A stretch of 64,000 nucleotides of DNA, from NCBI GenBank assembly GCA_027886175.1, contig JAJNNQ010000077.1:1116001-1180000 (forward strand), in the 5' to 3' direction. Of this stretch, positions 1 to 10,260 are shown one piece after another (position 1 is the first letter of the stretch; each line of letters starts with the position of its first letter). The translations under genes were made by a program, and so were the position numbers. The notes under the pieces are model-generated. The model saw only the letters and a list, made by a program, of their open reading frames with translations, ran no database searches and was not told where the DNA came from. This DNA comes from Phylloscopus collybita (taxonomy: Eukaryota; Chordata; Aves; Passeriformes; Phylloscopidae).

Positions 1-1000
1 GAAGCCCTGAGGAAAGGATTTGAACAGGTTTGACTACTGGAACAGCAAGGAGCCTCTTGTCCTCTGAAAAACTCAGATGCTCTTCTGATGATGTGGGTTT
101 TTTTCTCATTGTCTATTAGGCATGAAATATTATTTTCAGCCTAAAAAATAATATTCTTATCACTCTACCAGTGTTACCTGACACAAAACAGCTCTTCTAC
201 ATATGGATCCAGTTCATCTGTATAAGCAAACACAATGAAGAACCCAGCAGGAATTCTTAGTCTCTGCTCCCATCTGTCCCATCTCCTCTGGAGCTGGAGG
301 TGCAGCCCCAGCACTTGGGAGGGCTCCAGGGGTCACAAGCTCAGCTCCCACACAGAGAAATTGTGCAGCCTGGGGTGCTTTTCTTGGCCCCTGCAGGGTC
401 ACCCAGGCTGAGATGGACACTGATGGTGTCTGTGCCAGGCTCTCTCAGCCCAGCCCAGCTCCCTGCAAGCTCTGCCAGCTGCCCTGAGCTCTCTGCAGCA
501 CCAAGGGCCTCTCCCCAGCACAGCCCAGCTGCCTCTGGCCCCACAGCTCTGCTCAGGCCAGGCTGCTCTGGGCAGGGGCCCCACGGCCTCAGCCCCTGGC
601 AAGGGCACAGCAGCAGCTGCAGCTCCCACAGGGCTCAGCCCCAGCCATGGCCAAGGTGCTGGCACAAGGCAAAACCAGGCTCCCTGGGTGCCCTGCTGCC
701 CTCTCCCTCAGCTCCTGAGAGCTCTGCAGCCCCTGCTGCCATCCCATCTGCCCAGGCCAGCACAACAGCCGCGGCCTTGGGGCCCTGCAGAGCTGCTGCT
801 GCTGCAGGCCCAGGGCCCATCCCAGAGCTGGGGCAGCCAGAAAGCTGTGCCCATTTCTGTTCCTTGCTGCTCTGATGAGGGTGGATCCTCAGCCTCTTAG
901 AGGCTGCTGGTGAATTTTATTTTTCCAGAGGCTTCTTCTTTCTTGAGCTCTCCAGTTCAGGAATTCAGTGAGAATTGCTCATGGACATTTGTTCAAAACA
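1..1000. repeat. GC-rich duplicated block a, copy 1
   Basis: This block is nearly identical to 38990-39965, and its first ~280 bases match 43535-43820. It is rich in CAG/CTG and CCCAG words, so several frames on both strands stay open by composition. The open frames have no recognisable domain, and the duplicates match equally well at all codon positions, so I do not call a gene. It is the first part of a ~3.9-kb direct unit: block a, block b, then a 37-bp minisatellite. Confidence 0.7.
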
Positions 1001-1084
1001 ACTTAACAAAAAAGCCCCTTGGGAAAAAAATTAAGTTTTCAATTCTTCTGTGGTTTATTAGAATTTAGAAGTTCAAAAAACTTC

Positions 1085-1860
1085 TCAAGAACTCAAAGTG
1101 AGATTGAAACACTGAAGTTTTTGGAAATTTTAATGGGTCCCACAGAGAAACACAACTTGAGAAAGTGTCCCCAGGTTCCTGTTAGAGCAGAACACTGCAG
1201 GCAGTGGTGACCAGTGGAGACAAACAAGGCAAAGGTGTCTCTGATGCTGAGCAAACCTGGATGTGATTCAGGAATGCAAAGGGCCAAGGCCTGAGCCCCA
1301 GCCCCTGCCAAGGCACATCCTGTCCCTCCCTCCTTGCTCAGGCCTCTTCCCAGGCCACTGGGATGTGGGGATGTGCAATGCCAAGGGCAGCACCATGGGG
1401 CAGCCCCTGCCAGGCTGCTGAACAGGGACAAGGAGGCCATGAGGCCCTTGCAGGCCTGCAAGGGTCACTTGTCCCCTCCTGCTGGCTCAGGCCCAGGGCC
1501 AGCAGCCATGGCCCAAGTGCTGCAGGAGTTGGCTGTGTCAGGGCCTTGCAGCTGCTGCCCATCCCTGTGGCCTGTGCAGCCCAGGCTGTCCTACGGTGTC
1601 CATGCCCTGTGCCTCTGTCCCTGCAGGCTGTCGTCACCCATGGCTGCCCCACCTGGCTGGGCCCTTCCTTTGCTGACAGCTCTGCGTCCTGCCTGCCTCT
1701 GCCTGGGCACACAGAGCCTTGGCCTTGAGACCAAAAGGGTTCATTCCATTTTTACTGTGCCTGTGAGCTTCTGGCACAGGAACAAGGCATGCAGGGCCTG
1801 CGCTCCCAGCAAGGATGGTTGAACGACAAGAAGAAGACATCTGGCTCAAGGGTGCAGTGA
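1085..1860. repeat. GC-rich duplicated block b, copy 1
   Basis: Nearly the same sequence recurs at 35700-36490, 40065-40860 and 47345-48135. The central part (about 1300-1720) is almost invariant between the four copies, while the edges drift. Frames of 120-240 residues are open on both strands, but no start, domain or codon-position bias marks any as real. It is always followed by ~200 bp of AT-richer DNA and then a minisatellite array. I read it as a recently duplicated or gene-converted non-coding block; a non-coding transcript cannot be excluded. Confidence 0.65.
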
Positions 1861-2079
1861 TAGAAAAAGCAAAGAGGGAATGTGGGAACTTGGTATGGGT
1901 TTTATGGTGATGGCTAAATTGTAATGCACATGTAGAGACTGTATATAAGTAACACTCTTTTAGAATCACATGTCCATGTAAGGTTAGGTGTTACCACAGG
2001 TTAGAGCTCAAGCCTGAGTAAGTGATGCCCTCTTAAACACCAAGTTAGTTCAGGGAGTTTTATTCTGGTATTTCAGAGA

Positions 2080-3038
2080 TTTGGTGACAGCAGGGCCTCA
2101 CAGAACAAAAGATTCAGCTGTGACACCTTGCAGCCTCATGGAACCAAAATCCTTTGTGACATGGCAAGGCCACATGCAACCAATGGTCCATTGTGATACT
2201 GCAGATCCAAGGAGACCATTGGGACACTCTGGAACCTCATGGAATCCGAAGTCCTTTTTGGCAGAGGAAGGCTTCATGGAACCAAGAGTTTATGGTTCCA
2301 GCAAGGCTTTGTTTGAGCAAGGGAACCATTGTTGATAATCCAGAAACTCATGGAACCAAGGGACCACTGTGGAACACCAGGGCTGCAGGGAATGGAAGAA
2401 GGTCCATTGTGACAATGCAGACCCAAGGAGACCATGGTGACACTGTGGGGCCTCGTGGAACCAAAGGGGCCATTCTGACCCAGCAAGGCCTTGTAGAACC
2501 AAGGAGGCCATTGTGACACTGCTGAACCTCACAGAACCAAAGGGACCATGTTATACTGTGAGATCTCATGGAACCAAGGGTCCATGGTGACACTGCAGAA
2601 CCAAGGAGACTGTTGTTGGCAGTATGAAAACTCCTGGAACCAGAACTCCATTGTGACACAGCAAGGTCTCATGGAACCAAGGGTCCATTGCAACTCTGGT
2701 AGGCCTCATGGAACCACAAGCCACTGTGAAACAGCTTGGCCACATGCAGTCAAGGGGCCATTGTGACTGAGGAACCTCATGGAACCAAGAATCCATGATG
2801 ACACTGTGGGACCCTGTGGAACCAAGGGGAACCACAGTGACATTGCAGGGCCTCATGGAACAATGGAGACCATTCTGACACTTTGGAACCCACTGGAACC
2901 AAGGGGCCATTGGAGCATAGCAGGGCCTCATGGAATAAGGGGGGCTACAGTGAACACTGGGTGACCATGGGATGAAGGACCCATTCTGACACTGTGGAAC
3001 CAAGGAGACCATTGTGACACTGTGGGACCCATTGAAAC
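2080..3038 (+). repeat. 37-bp minisatellite array 1
   Basis: Degenerate tandem units of about 37 bp (36-38) share the core CATGGAACCAAGGGGCCATT followed by GTGACACTG and GGGCCT. Length divided by 37 gives about 26 units. It sits between block b and an LTR-like segment, exactly as array 48355-50100 does. Because 37 is not a multiple of 3, any frame cycles through all three phases every 111 bp and produces spurious repetitive peptides. Confidence 0.9.
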
Positions 3039-3300
3039 TGTTGTGAGGAAGGAGCCGAGTATCAAATGGACACCAATATGATTAGGTTTGATCTCCTCAT
3101 TAATTCTTTATTCCCTATATTTATGTGGTTACAGAGTAAAAGCAGACACAGCTAAACAGTTGCTGATTGGTTAAAATCTCATATTCAAGCACTCTAAATG
3201 ATTGTTCATTAGTTCACATCTTTTGGCAGCCAATTCTTCTTTGTTCTGTCTTATAATCAGCATTTCTGTCTTCAGCATCTATGAGAAGGTACAACAAGTT
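3039..3300 (-). mobile_element. LTR-like segment, possibly minus strand
   Basis: The segment starts TGTTGTGAGG directly at the end of the minisatellite. Read on the minus strand it would end in ACA, with a CCAAT-like ATTGGTT complement and an AATAAA near 3103-3108, all compatible with an LTR. The second copy starts at 50106 and is split by a solo LTR. The other boundary and a target-site duplication were not found, so the identity is tentative. Confidence 0.35.
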
Positions 3301-3401
3301 ATTACAATTGCTACTTTTTTGCTAATTCAAGGCAATGTAGGAACAGCACAGTACACAGCAGGCACAGTACAAGAACCCCTACTGTTCCCTGATAGCAAGG
3401 A

Positions 3402-4094
3402 TTGTTCAAACCTCCTATCAATGGATTGTGGCCTCGCTCTTCTGAAAACTCCCCTACAATGGGGGTTAACCCCAGAGGGCTTGGAAGCTGCCAAGAGTGG
3501 CAGAAAGACATCACACACATTCTTAGTTTTGGCCGCCAAAAATATGTGCATGTGAGCATTGACACCTGTTCAAACGCAGTTTATGCCTCTGCCCACGCAG
3601 GAGAAATGGCCAAGAAACATCTTGTGTAAGCCTTTTCAGTACTGGGGATCCCTAAGAAAATCAAAACTGACAATGGCCCAGGGTACAAGAGCAAGGAATT
3701 CCTGCAGTTTGTCCAGCAGTGGGGAATGGAACATATAACAGGCATCCCCCACTCCCCCACAGGTCAAGCTGTGGTTGAGCGTGCCCACCAGATGCTCAAA
3801 AAGGTCCTGGCTGGGCAAGACAGTTCCACAGCATGGATGTCACCAACACAAAAACTCTGCAAAGCCTTGTTTACCATTAACTTTCTGAATTGTTCATTTG
3901 AAAACATGAGTCCTTCAGTGGTGTGTCACTTTAACAGCAGTAATCATTTTAAGCTGTCACAGCGCCCATCAGTTTTGATTAGGGACCAAGAAACCTGGGA
4001 GATCAAAGGTCCCTATGAGCTCGTGACCTGGAGATGTGGCTACGTGTGCGAATCCACCCCCTGTGGCCCACACTGGATACCCCAAAAGTGGTAA
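3402..4094 (+). pseudogene. pol: ERV-A class II retroviral integrase remnant
   Basis: This is a degraded integrase of a class II (beta/alpha-like) endogenous retrovirus. It normally joins proviral DNA to host DNA. Visible parts are the end of the zinc domain linker (GVNPRGL-like), the first catalytic Asp in WQKDITHI, the second in KTDNGPGY and the Glu in GQAVVERAH at the D,D35E spacing. The C-terminal DNA-binding region follows (GPYELVTW to WIPQKW). The frame is broken by TAA at 3627-3629. A 1-base loss relative to ERV-B makes the TAA at 4092-4094. The paralogue is ERV-B at 51216-52000. It cannot make an active enzyme. Confidence 0.85.
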
Positions 4095-4165
4095 ACCTTT
4101 TGTTTCCAAAACCCAGCACCAACAGAAGATGATGAGAAGCAAGCAGCCATCAATTCAAAAAGAAG

Positions 4166-4486
4166 GTGCCGTTGGAAAGAGAAGACAGAGCCTTCTTAAA
4201 AATCGTGTTACTTCCAGCAGATCTCAGATTGTTAATATGCTTTGTGTTTGTGTTTGCTTTTACAATCCTGTTGCTTTTTGTTGACTTCTTTTTAATTGTG
4301 TTGGCGTTTGGAATTCTCCACTGCCTAGTTTTAAAGGCCCTCAATGGTTTAATCCCTACCACCTCAGAAGTCAGCCATGCAGAGCTCACAGGCCAAGAGC
4401 AGCCAAAACTGCCTGCAAATCAGAAGTGGTGGGCAAAAACTATTCTGCCTCAGAATAGGCCTGAAGTGTGTCTTTCAGTTTTATAG
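4166..4486 (+). pseudogene. ERV-A env-like membrane tail remnant
   Basis: Directly after the integrase tail comes a long hydrophobic stretch (LLICFVFVFAFTILLLFV, then FFLIVLAFGILHCLV) followed by a polar tail of ~45 residues and a stop. An AAAAGAAAAGG polypurine run and an LTR-like start come next. This order suggests the membrane anchor and cytoplasmic tail of env, with the rest of env deleted. Assignment rests on position and hydropathy only. The same join occurs in ERV-B, so the deletion predates the duplication. Confidence 0.5.
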
Positions 4487-4504
4487 TAAAAGAAAAGGCT
4501 GAGA

Positions 4505-4901
4505 TGTTGTATTGCACTAAGTAGTTAGTTCACTTTGTTATATTGCACTGGGTGTTTCTGTTATATGTGTTCACACAAAGCATTTGCTGTACCTTCCCAT
4601 GAGCCCCTGCACTGAATCCCCTCTCCCTGACACCACCTATGCCTCACCTCCCCCAGGTCAGTCCCCATCGGCTGGTGGGCCCCCTCCCCTCCCCCTCCTT
4701 GGTAGAGGGCATAAAACTGCCCTCTGGCAGGGAATCTGTCTCTTAATTCCTCTCTTAACTCCCCCAAGCTGCAAGGAGTAGGTTCTGCATTAAACTGTTG
4801 TGGGACTGTGTTCCTGAAGGATTAAGAGCACCTTTTGTCTTTTACCTTTGTCCTTGCCTCAGTTTCTCCCCGAGCATACTGCTAGCCAGGGCTGAAGCTC
4901 A
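4505..4901 (+). mobile_element. ERV-A 3' LTR
   Basis: It begins TGTTGTATTGC immediately after a purine-rich tract, the same first eight bases as the LTR at 61537. A TATA-like CATAAAA lies at 4710-4716 after C-rich runs, and an ATTAAA poly(A)-type signal at 4789-4794. The U5-like part (TAAGAGCACC to CCCCGAGC) resembles U5 of the 61.5-kb LTR. The 3' end is uncertain within about 50 bp. Confidence 0.6.
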
Positions 4902-6180
4902 GGGGTGAGTGGGAACTGAGGCAAAGGAGCACAAAAGGAGCAGCTCAGCAATGCACCCAACCATCACTACCGAAGATTGCCTGCAGTGAGTAAGAAAGAT
5001 CCATCACCAGTGACCTTCAGACTTTCCCATCACCCACATCCACACCTCAGCTGGGGGAAGCTGTCACAGCCAAGGACTGCAGAGCCACTCCCGGACACTG
5101 GGAATTCCTGCAGGTGCCTCCAGCCACAGGTGAGGCTCCAGCCTCGCTGGGAGAGGGCCCAGCTTTGATAGTGCTGAATAAACTGACAGCACTTCTAGAC
5201 TGGGAACATCTGGACTCACCCTCCTCTTGGGTCCCTCCCAAAGCCTGGCCAGGGCTCAAGGAGGAACCAAGGGAGCTGACTCTGATGATACAGCCCCAGA
5301 CAAGGCCAGATGCTGGACTTCATGGCCTTCTCTGGCTTCTAAACACAGAAAGGTCAACCCATGTTTCACTAATGAGTGGATACATCTATCACAGTGCTAA
5401 TGACCATGCATATTTCACTAATGAGCAGATACAAAGATAACCTTTGGTTGGAAGGTTCAGCCAGAGGTCACCTTTGGCTCAGGGCCTGTTGTTCAGGCCT
5501 CACTCACGCCTCTTGTCCAGGCCTGGGATGAGCAGGGACATCTTTCACTAGATCAGGTCGTTCAGAGCCCTGTCCCAGCTGGACTGGAATGTTTCCAGGG
5601 ATGGGGCATTGACCACCTGCAGCCCCCCACATCCCCCTGGCCATGGAACCTGGCTGCAGAAATGGCTCCTTGGGCTGCTTTCCAAGGAAAATTGAACTGA
5701 TGGGGGTTGCCGTGGCACCCAAACCCAGCAGTGGGGTCAGGGCAGTGGCCATGGACAGAGCCCCTTGCAATGGCCCAGGGCAGGTTGGGATGATGATCCA
5801 CCCTCACTTGTGGTCCAGGACAGGGCTGCAGTGGCCTTGGTGGCACCTTGGGCTGGCACAGACTTGAGGAGGGTGTCTGTTTTCAGTGGGGAAACTCAGG
5901 AGTTTTACATTGCTTAAAAAAATAATAAAAGAAAAAAAACCCTCTTTGGCTGAGTGTAGCCAGTTCTCTGAGCAAAGCAGGTCCCAGGTGAGTAAGGAGA
6001 GATAGGATGGGGTTGGAGAATGTGGAGCAAGGTTGTCCACACTGGGTCAGAGCTCAAGGCACAGCTTCTCTGAGCAGGCCAGACCTCCTGAGGAATGACC
6101 CTGGGTCAATATCAATCACTGAATGCTGCAATCACCTCTGCTCTAGCAAGAAAAATACATCCTTGAAACTAGGAATACAT
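4902..6180. other. Intergenic, duplicated at 52.70-53.99 kb
   Basis: There is no gene here. The sequence is collinear with 52700-53990 at high identity. A short tandem motif (TTTCACTAATGAG) occurs at about 5365 and 5413. Open frames on both strands match poorly between the copies and carry no domains. Confidence 0.6.
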
Positions 6181-6199
6181 ATTTCTTAGAAATTCTTTG

Positions 6200-7480
6200 A
6201 AATATTTCTCCATAACTCTAGGAAAAAGATTTCCTAATGAACTGCACCAGACCAGAGGGAAATCAAGGCAGAGCCATCGTTTGTCAGGACTTGCTTGATC
6301 CTAATGAACCCCATGGTGCATTTGGTGCCGAGCCCTTGACCCTCAGGGCCTGAGAGGAGATTGCACAAACCTTTCCAGGAGTCAAAGTCAGAAGAAAAAC
6401 CCAAAGTGTCTTGAGGCATTCATGGGTTGCACTGAGGTCCATTCCCAACACAGACTCCTCATGGAGTCCTTGGAGGAGAGAATTGGAGGCCAGGATTGCA
6501 CAAAAACCTCTGAGAAACTTAGTGTGGGAAGGAAATTCCAAAGCACCTTAAAAACTTTGAGTATCTCAAAGTATTAATGAGCCCCACTGAGGGTCAGTGC
6601 AAAGCTCTCAAGGGACTCATTAAAGTGGATAATTGGAGGCCAGGATTGCACAAAAACTTCTCAGAGACTCAGTGCCAAAAAAAAAGTACTTTAAGAAACT
6701 TTCAGTACCTTGAAGTATTAATGAGCCCCACTGAGTATTTGTACTGACTAAGAATCCCAAGGGACTTGTTAAAGTAGATAATTGGAGCCAGGATTGCACA
6801 ATCTTTCTCACAGAATCAGATTTAAAAGGGAAACACCAAGTACCTTAAAACAACTGAAGTACCTTGAAGCATTAATGAGCCCCACTGAGTGTTGTTACTG
6901 ACAAAGCCTCTCAAGGGACTAATTACAGCAGATAATTGGAGGTCATTATTGCAGAAACTTCTCAGAAACTCCAAGGCAAAAGCCAAACCCAAAGTCCTTT
7001 GAAGAACCTGCAGTGCCTGGGAGCATTCAGGAGCCCCCCAGGGCCATTCCTGACCAAGGCTCCCCAGGGTCTCCTTCCAGCAGATCCTTGAGGCCACTGG
7101 GCTGTCAGGGGGATGCTGAGGGCAGGACAAGGGGCTGAGAGTGCCCAGCCTTGCTGGGGCTGTGCCAGGAGGCCCCAGGGCCTCAGGACAAGGTGTCTCC
7201 TCCCAGCCCTTGGTGGCACAGACCCTGCTGTGCCCCAGGCCACCAAGACTTGGCTTCTCTTTGTCCCCTCCTGGCATCACTGCCTGCAGTTCTCTGCTCT
7301 GCCTGGGGACTGCGGACACTTTCTCTGTTGTGTCCCTCAGTGGGACCCATTAAAACCTGCAGAAACTTTGGAGTTGGATTCTGACTTGGAGTTCTTGAGA
7401 GGTTTCTTCATCTCCCTGTCAGGGACTGATGCTCAGGGCCTCAGCAAAAGCCCCAAGAGGGTCATTAAAGTCTGTGTGCT
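6200..7480. repeat. Degenerate ~150-bp tandem repeats
   Basis: The motif AATGAGCCCCACTGA recurs at about 6576, 6720 and 6874 (spacing ~144-154). Each is followed by a piece with GGACT, AATTGGAGGCCAGGATTGCA and CTCAGAAACT. A related unit in opposite sense lies near 7345 (TGGGACCCATTAAA), and block b at ~1130 carries the same motif. The paralogue is 54010-55290. No coding content. Confidence 0.6.
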
Positions 7481-7489
7481 GTGTCTGTG

Positions 7490-8000
7490 CTCCTGAGCTG
7501 GGCTGGGTTAGGCAGAGAGGCAGCTCCTGGCAACCAAGAGGAACCTGAAAACCACATTTCTCTTGCTGAGCAGCTTTTCTCTCAGCCCAACAGGGCTGGG
7601 GCACTGCCTGCAGCCACCCCAGGCACAGCACAGAGGCACACAGGGGTTTAGCTCAGCCTGGGCTGGCAGCACAGAGCAGAGCTCACTCAGGGCTCACTGG
7701 AGAAGAAATCCCCACAGCCTTGGGAACAGTCACTCTGGCTGGGGGAAGATAAGCTGCAGTTCCTGCAGGGATCTCCTGAAACTGTCACATCCCACAGCTC
7801 TGGAAGATATTTGCCAAAACAAGGTAAGCCTGGGATTGCTGTAAAGATCAGGAGCTTTCCTGAGAGTGTTTTCAATTTCCTGCTTGGAGCAGTGTTAAAG
7901 AGTTGGGTTGATGACAAAAGATTTTTGCGTTTTATGCATTTTTCATATATTCATAGCTCTGTTAACTACTATTATGAAATTATAAAACTATAATCTTTAA
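7490..8000. other. Intergenic, indel relative to 55.3-56.05 kb
   Basis: The flanks match 55300-55400 and 55930-56050. The middle differs: the other copy has ~400 bp of GC-rich DNA (about 55520-55915) that is absent here. No coding sequence seen. Confidence 0.5.
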
Positions 8001-8004
8001 TTTA

Positions 8005-8200
8005 TTCCATTCAACTACTATTGCATATACTTATTATAGTGTACTTATATACTCTAGTACATATACATATACATATACGTACATATGCTTATATACTATA
8101 GCATATATTGTATAGTATACATATACTTATATATATTTAAATACTTCTAGTATACATATATTTCCTTAAGTATAATTCTTAATTACTTCTAGCATGTTTC
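8005..8200. repeat. AT-rich TATA/CATA microsatellite tract
   Basis: Irregular alternating TATAC, ATATAC and TATAG words form a low-complexity tract. The paralogous tract is at about 56110-56300. Confidence 0.8.
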
Positions 8201-10237
8201 CTACCCTTTCTATTAAGTTTTAGAACAGTAAGCTGACCTTCTAATTACATTCCTGAACTACTGTGTAGTCTTATTATCAGGAAGGGGACCTACAAGAAGA
8301 ACATTTTGGTTTTGACTCAGAGTGTTAGCAGTCATAAAAAAAAGTGGGGCAAAGAAGCCTTTGGAACAACTCCAATGGGTTGACCCAGAGATGTGTAACA
8401 GGGGCAACTGAATCTCCTATTGGATGTTCCTGTTAAATATCCTAATTAATCAACCTCAATAAATTGCTGAAATCAGGGGCTGGGTGTGCCCAATCCCGAC
8501 TGGGACACCTGGAAGCTTCCAATAAAGGTCTGGGGTTTACTTTTCTGTTCTAATGTTATTACAAGTGTTTTTGGGTTTTTTTTCTCTTTTCATTATAGGC
8601 AACAGGAGGATGAGAGAAGCAGAACAGGAATTGTAATCACAGAACCACAGAACATTCTGAGTTGAAAGGAACACTCAGGATCATCAAAGGAATGTTTGAA
8701 CATTTACAGAGGCTCCAGAACTGTAACTTTGGGGGGTCAGTCTCTCTGCTGGGAGACTCCTCAAGGGCCTTCAGCCCCTCCTCAGCCCTGGACAGCAGCA
8801 GCAGCAGCATCACCTTAGCAGGGCCCAGCAGGGCTCTCCTGAGCTGCCCTTGCCCAGCTGCAGACAGAGCCTGCCCCAGCCAGGGCCCTGCAGACAGGCA
8901 GGTTTCTGTAGGGCCGGGCCCAGGGCACAGAGGCTGGGATGGGCTCTGTGAGCGCTGGCAGGGACAAGGCTCCTCTCAGCAGGGAAATGTCCAGGCCCAG
9001 GGAGATGCTGAGGGAAGGAGAGGGGGCTGAAGAGAGCAGTGCTGGGGGCAGGAGGGCACTGTGGGTGTGTGGGAGGTGCCGTGCACAGCTGGGCACGGGA
9101 ACACTGTCCTGAGTGCCCGGCTGTCTCTGCCCTGCCCTCCCAGGCACAGCCCCACCACATATTCTCTTGGGTCTGCACTGCCCTGATATTATCCCTGTCA
9201 TCTGGTGCTCTCAGGGAGGCTCTGGCATTGGCAGCAGCTGAGTCAGGCACTGCCCTTGGGATTGCTGCCAGGCAGCTGTGCCCATGGCCATGGCCATGGG
9301 GTGTCCAAGCTTCCCTGGGACCTGTGGGGCTGTGGGCAGAGCAGTCCATGGGAAAGGGGAATGGGCTGAGCCCCCTCCCTGAGATCCCATCATGGGCACA
9401 CCCAGGGATCTCCTTGCTGTGTCCTTGCAAGCTCTGAGCTGCCCTCCTGGCTGCAAATCTGTGCCAGAGCCCCTCGCAGTTCCCTGAATGTGCCCCGGGG
9501 AAGTGCAGAGATGCCAGAGCTGAGGAAATGCTGCTGGGTTTGCCCAGGGGGCTGTGAGTGTCCTTGGCAGAAGGGGGGGCGGAGACCTTGCCCAGAGCCC
9601 TTTGGAGAGAGGGAGACATTCAGGGATCCCTCTGCTCTGGGCAGGGTCTGGTTTATCCCAGGATGACCCGGGAGTGTGACTGTGCTGTGACTGCAGCCAA
9701 AGCTGCAAACCCAGGGCAGTTGGGAACAAGCCCATCCAGCCCCTCATTTTGCCCAAGGCACAGGGAATCCTTTGCCTCTCCCATCTCTCAGTGGCAAACT
9801 CTGAGTGCAGCAGAAATGCTGGGGATTTCTGATCTCAAAGAACCAGCAATGATGTGTGGGCAGGAAAAGAGAGGCTTAAATTCATTTCTTCTGTCTATGT
9901 TCTTTAGGAGTGGGAGAGCAGATGGCAACAAACCTGTCTGCATTAGGAGTGATTCCCCCGACAAATCCTGAATATCCAGCTTTTTCCCTCTGCCACATGG
10001 CCACAAACCCAGGGCAGTAGGGCAGGGATGGCTCCTGGAGAGCCCCCATGCACAGGCCTGGCTGCTCCTGGCACACTCAGACAGCAAACCTGGAGCTGAG
10101 GCAGGGACCTGGGTGAAGGTTGTCCCAGAGCAGGAACAAGGGTGGGTGAGGCACAGTGGGACAGTCTACAGGGAATGGCCCAGGTTTGGCTCAAAGCAGC
10201 CTCTGCTGACTTGTCCCTGTCCTTTCTCCATGAACAG
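8200..10237. other. 5' flank of OR1, duplicated upstream of OR3
   Basis: This is collinear with 56320-58354 and leads to the receptor coding exon. It ends in a candidate splice acceptor: a pyrimidine-rich run, then CATGAACAG with AG at 10236-10237. Avian ORs often have non-coding 5' exons, so exon 1 may lie here, but I cannot place it. A CCATGG triplet run lies at ~9282-9299. The long GC-rich open frames have no domain and are ignored. Confidence 0.5.
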
Positions 10238-10260
10238 GTGCCCATGTGCAACCAGAGCAA

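Noticed and set aside
2566..3012. A 148-codon minus-strand frame, and many similar repetitive frames in the minisatellites
   Set aside because: A 37-bp unit read in cycling phase gives repetitive peptides in both strands; there is no start context, domain or conservation of frame between arrays.
8810..9619. A 269-codon minus-strand frame, repeated at 56933-57736
   Set aside because: It lies in the duplicated OR flank, has no motif, and is shared only because the segments are recent duplicates.
10246..10248. GTG as the OR1 start
   Set aside because: Vertebrate ORs start at ATG and the homologous start position is 10261; GTG here would add five residues not typical of the family.
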